Source: Lachnospiraceae bacterium
GTDB taxonomy: Bacteria; Bacillota; Clostridia; Lachnospirales; Lachnospiraceae
Direction of reading: 5' to 3'
NCBI GenBank assembly: GCA_009774155.1
Contig: VSNE01000076.1
Location: 1 to 9,957, forward strand
Length of the DNA: 9,957 nucleotides
Numbering within the stretch: position 1 is the first letter of the stretch; each line of letters begins with the position of its first letter. The notes beneath the pieces are model-generated. The model had not been told where the DNA came from. It saw only the letters and a list, made by a program, of their open reading frames with translations, and did not search any database. This document shows positions 8,121 to 9,957 of this stretch, one piece after another. Position numbers and translations under genes: made by a program.

Positions 8121-8121
8121 T

Positions 8122-9429
8122 GTGGAAGAAAAAAATTTAGAAGAATGCGCTCTTTATTTCAGAAAAAATGAAGGATATATCCGGATGTTTCTGGAACTAA
8201 GGGAGAAATACAGAAAATATGGAAAGCTTTCCGGAAAAATCTGTCTTAAAAACTTATCTGAGACAGAATGCAGGGCGTTGGGGGCAGTTTTTGGAAAAGG
8301 TTTGCTGCCAGGTGACTTTGTATTTTCTGTTTCAGAGCTGAGGGCTGCATTAAACGAAACAAAGTACCCTGATATTGAAGTGGAGAAGCTTGTAAATACA
8401 TATTTTAAAGAGAGGATACAGTCAAACAGTCAAAAGAGGGAAGAAAAGACAGAGTCAAACAGGCTGTTTTGGGAAATATTGCTGGATGAAGCAAGAGAGC
8501 AGTTTGGCTCCCCGGCAAAGGGCGTCCTTTGGCTGGGAGCAGCGTGGGGGCAGCGGAAATATGGCTATCAGCTTATTGTGAGGGAAAGAGGAAAGTCGGA
8601 AGCTTTGATAAAGGAAATGCTCATGGAAATATGCAGGGCATTGGAGTATTTGTCGGATGAGGAAGGAAAAGAAAGAGTCAGATTGGCGGTGCTGGGGGCA
8701 GAAATAACAAAGAATCCTCATTACTTTGACAGGCAGAATGCAGCGGGGCGTCTGCTGATTAGCGCTTTAAGCTTTATTCATAAAACAGAGGAGCCAAAAG
8801 GACAGGAGGATGTTTTGGCATTGTATTATATGTCGGGGATTTATCCGGATGATATTTCCAGCTGCACGACATGCTATGGAATCCATTTTTATGAGAATGA
8901 CAGCGAACATGAGGCCTATTGGCATTTTATTGAAAAAGGCGAAAAATATGTTTTGACGCTTTCCAACTTAAGCAGGCTGACAAGGGCAGAGAGCAGTAGA
9001 AAGAAAGTATTTGTTATTGAAAATCAGATGGTTTTTTCACAAGTGTGTGAAGAAATGAGAGGGGAAGAATATTCTGTTATGTGTACATCCGGCCAATTAA
9101 AAACGGCTTCTTTGTTTTTGATTGATATGCTGGTAAAGTCAGGGTGTGAATTATATTATTGCGGCGATATTGACCCGGAAGGGATTGAGATAGCGGATAG
9201 AGTAATTGCAAGGAACCCGGAACGGATTTTTCTTTGGAGAATGACGGTGGAGGACTATTATCGTTCGATATCGAATGAAAAACTTACGGAGAAACGTTTA
9301 AAGAAGCTGGATAAAGTTGTAAATATCCAATTAAGAGAGCTTACGGAGGTTTTGGAGAAAGAAAAGAGGGCAGGGTATCAGGAACATTTGATTGACTTGA
9401 TGGTACAGGATATTAAGGCTGTGCGGTGA
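8122..9429 (+). CDS. jetD: Wadjet type II protein JetD (TIGR02679; DUF3323-DUF2399 Toprim nuclease)
   Basis: JetD is the nuclease of Wadjet, related to the topoisomerase VI A/Spo11 Toprim fold; it cuts circular DNA trapped by the JetABC complex. Seen: an N-terminal TIGR02679/DUF3323-type region (about 1-240) with PGDFVFSVSELRAAL and HYFDRQNAAGRLLISA (about 200-215). The C-terminal DUF2399/Toprim part has VFVIENQ with Glu300 and GDIDPEGI with Asp349 and Asp351. The E and DxD residues that bind metal are all intact. The start is GTG at 8122, one base after the jetC stop, with GAGGAG (8109-8114) 7 nt upstream; this gives 435 residues. An ATG at 8029 is in frame but would make 31 residues overlapping jetC and not resembling the family, and it was rejected. 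The ATG at 8120 is out of frame. Last gene of the operon. Confidence -1.
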   Translation: MEEKNLEECALYFRKNEGYIRMFLELREKYRKYGKLSGKICLKNLSETECRALGAVFGKGLLPGDFVFSVSELRAALNETKYPDIEVEKLVNTYFKERIQSNSQKREEKTESNRLFWEILLDEAREQFGSPAKGVLWLGAAWGQRKYGYQLIVRERGKSEALIKEMLMEICRALEYLSDEEGKERVRLAVLGAEITKNPHYFDRQNAAGRLLISALSFIHKTEEPKGQEDVLALYYMSGIYPDDISSCTTCYGIHFYENDSEHEAYWHFIEKGEKYVLTLSNLSRLTRAESSRKKVFVIENQMVFSQVCEEMRGEEYSVMCTSGQLKTASLFLIDMLVKSGCELYYCGDIDPEGIEIADRVIARNPERIFLWRMTVEDYYRSISNEKLTEKRLKKLDKVVNIQLRELTEVLEKEKRAGYQEHLIDLMVQDIKAVR

Positions 9430-9449
9430 ATAACAGACAGGGAGGATAG

Positions 9450-9578
9450 ATGCGGCGTGCAGGAGAATGGCAGAGCGGACTGTTCCGGCTGACGATTTAC
9501 AAAAAATCCTGCTTTGCCTGCTGGCAGTATTGCTTCGGCGAAAGTCCTGTCATGCGCTTAAATACGGTGATAAAGTAA
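9450..9578 (+). CDS. Possible 42-residue ORF or gene remnant after jetD
   Basis: AGGGAGG (9439-9445), a strong ribosome binding site, precedes ATG 9450 by 4 nt, starting 10 nt after the jetD stop. The frame runs 42 codons (start MRRAGEWQSGLFRLT) and ends at TAA 9576-9578. From about codon 17 it is antisense to the 3' end of the AraC-type gene, so its latter part is constrained by that gene and probably not real protein sequence. It could be the start of a lost fifth gene at the boundary of the defence locus, or chance. No family recognised. Confidence -1.
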   Translation: MRRAGEWQSGLFRLTIYKKSCFACWQYCFGESPVMRLNTVIK

Positions 9579-9957
9579 TTATAATCCGCAAAACCGCATT
9601 GAAACGCAACCTCACGGATCGGTAAGTCGGGCCGTGAGGTAAGAAGCTCTTTGGCTTTGGTTATGCGCAGTTTCCGGATATGGGCTGCAATGCCGATACC
9701 ATAATTTTGTTTTGCTATTTCATAAAGAAAAGTTTTTCCAATCTGAAAATGTTCACAGATGGCTTGGACATTCAGAGCTTCCGTATAATGCTGCATAATA
9801 TAATCGTCAATTTGTACAGGAAGCTCCTGTTTTTTGAAAACCACCATGCGATCCAGACAGAGAAAGGAAGCAACTGCCTGCATGATGTGGGAGGCTGAAC
9901 GGATGTAGTCTTCAGAAATCAGAGGCCGTTCCCAGCAGGCTTTTTTCAATGCATCCA
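9497..9957 (-). CDS. AraC-family transcriptional regulator, C-terminal part (5' end outside window)
   Basis: The minus-strand frame is open to the right edge; the TTG at 9949-9947 is probably internal, so the N-terminal sensor is missing. Seen: a linker helix (IDDYIMQHYTEALNVQ), then the two helix-turn-helix motifs of the AraC/XylS DNA-binding domain. The first is LNVQAICEHFQIGKTFLYEI; the second is LPIREVAFQCGFADYNYFIT followed by VFKRMTGLSPKQY, the family's classic C-terminal signature. The residues before the domain (YIRSASHIMQAVASFLCLDRMVVFKK) resemble the linker following PocR-type sensor domains in Clostridia regulators, a weak resemblance. Such proteins bind DNA and usually regulate metabolic genes. 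It is convergent with jetD, with 67 nt between the stops, so it is probably a flanking host gene rather than the Wadjet regulator. No clear terminator is seen between the two genes. Confidence -1.
   Translation of the reverse strand, partial: DALKKACWERPLISEDYIRSASHIMQAVASFLCLDRMVVFKKQELPVQIDDYIMQHYTEALNVQAICEHFQIGKTFLYEIAKQNYGIGIAAHIRKLRITKAKELLTSRPDLPIREVAFQCGFADYNYFITVFKRMTGLSPKQYCQQAKQDFL

Noticed and set aside
8029..8121. ATG at 8029 as the jetD start
   Set aside because: It adds 31 residues lying wholly over the jetC end, with no family resemblance; the GTG at 8122 has GAGGAG at 7-nt spacing.
9475..9490. Hairpin AGCGGA-CTGT-TCCGGCT as a terminator between jetD and the AraC gene
   Set aside because: The stem has a bulge and no T-run follows on either strand.
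9680..9898. Plus-strand 72-codon frame opposite the AraC gene
   Set aside because: It is antisense to a clear AraC helix-turn-helix domain, with no family resemblance.
1..9957. CRISPR array, tRNA/rRNA, insertion-sequence ends or an integrase
   Set aside because: No regularly spaced repeats, transposase or integrase motifs, or recognisable RNA gene signatures were seen.

Overview
The window looks like a stretch of a low-to-moderate-GC Firmicutes chromosome, probably a gut-type Clostridia/Lachnospiraceae. The grounds are purine-rich coding strands, strong AGGAGG-type ribosome binding sites, some TTG/GTG starts, and an AraC regulator in the style common in that group. Species cannot be read from the sequence.

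Layout: (1) Positions 1-1187 hold two tightly spaced plus-strand genes. The first is the C-terminal part of an AAA/ABC-type ATPase, cut by the left edge. The second is an unrecognised 207-residue protein carrying a D...ExK pattern that resembles a PD-(D/E)XK nuclease core. (2) Positions 1188-1469 are non-coding or regulatory. They hold a long terminator-like hairpin, an extended -10 promoter candidate, a possible 22-codon leader ORF and a small palindrome just before the next ribosome binding site. (3) Positions 1470-9429 hold a complete four-gene operon, jetA-jetB-jetC-jetD, whose proteins match the TIGR02677, TIGR02678, TIGR02680 and TIGR02679 families. This is a type II Wadjet plasmid-defence system. 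(4) From about 9497 to the right edge, on the minus strand, lies the C-terminal part of an AraC-family regulator, convergent with jetD.

How the genes work together: in Wadjet, JetA (kleisin), JetB (KITE/MukE-like) and JetC (SMC/MukB-like ATPase) form an SMC complex that extrudes DNA loops and senses small closed circles. JetD, a Toprim-containing nuclease, then cuts the circle. Here the four reading frames are joined by a 1-nt gap, a 4-nt ATGA overlap and a second 1-nt gap, so they are almost certainly co-transcribed and translationally coupled. All key motifs are intact: JetC Walker A, signature and Walker B, and JetD Toprim E and DxD.

The ATPase/nuclease-like pair immediately upstream has the form of a second defence module, which suggests a defence island. 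This pair is the part of the window least explained by known families and the best candidate for something undescribed. The Wadjet system itself is a known type.
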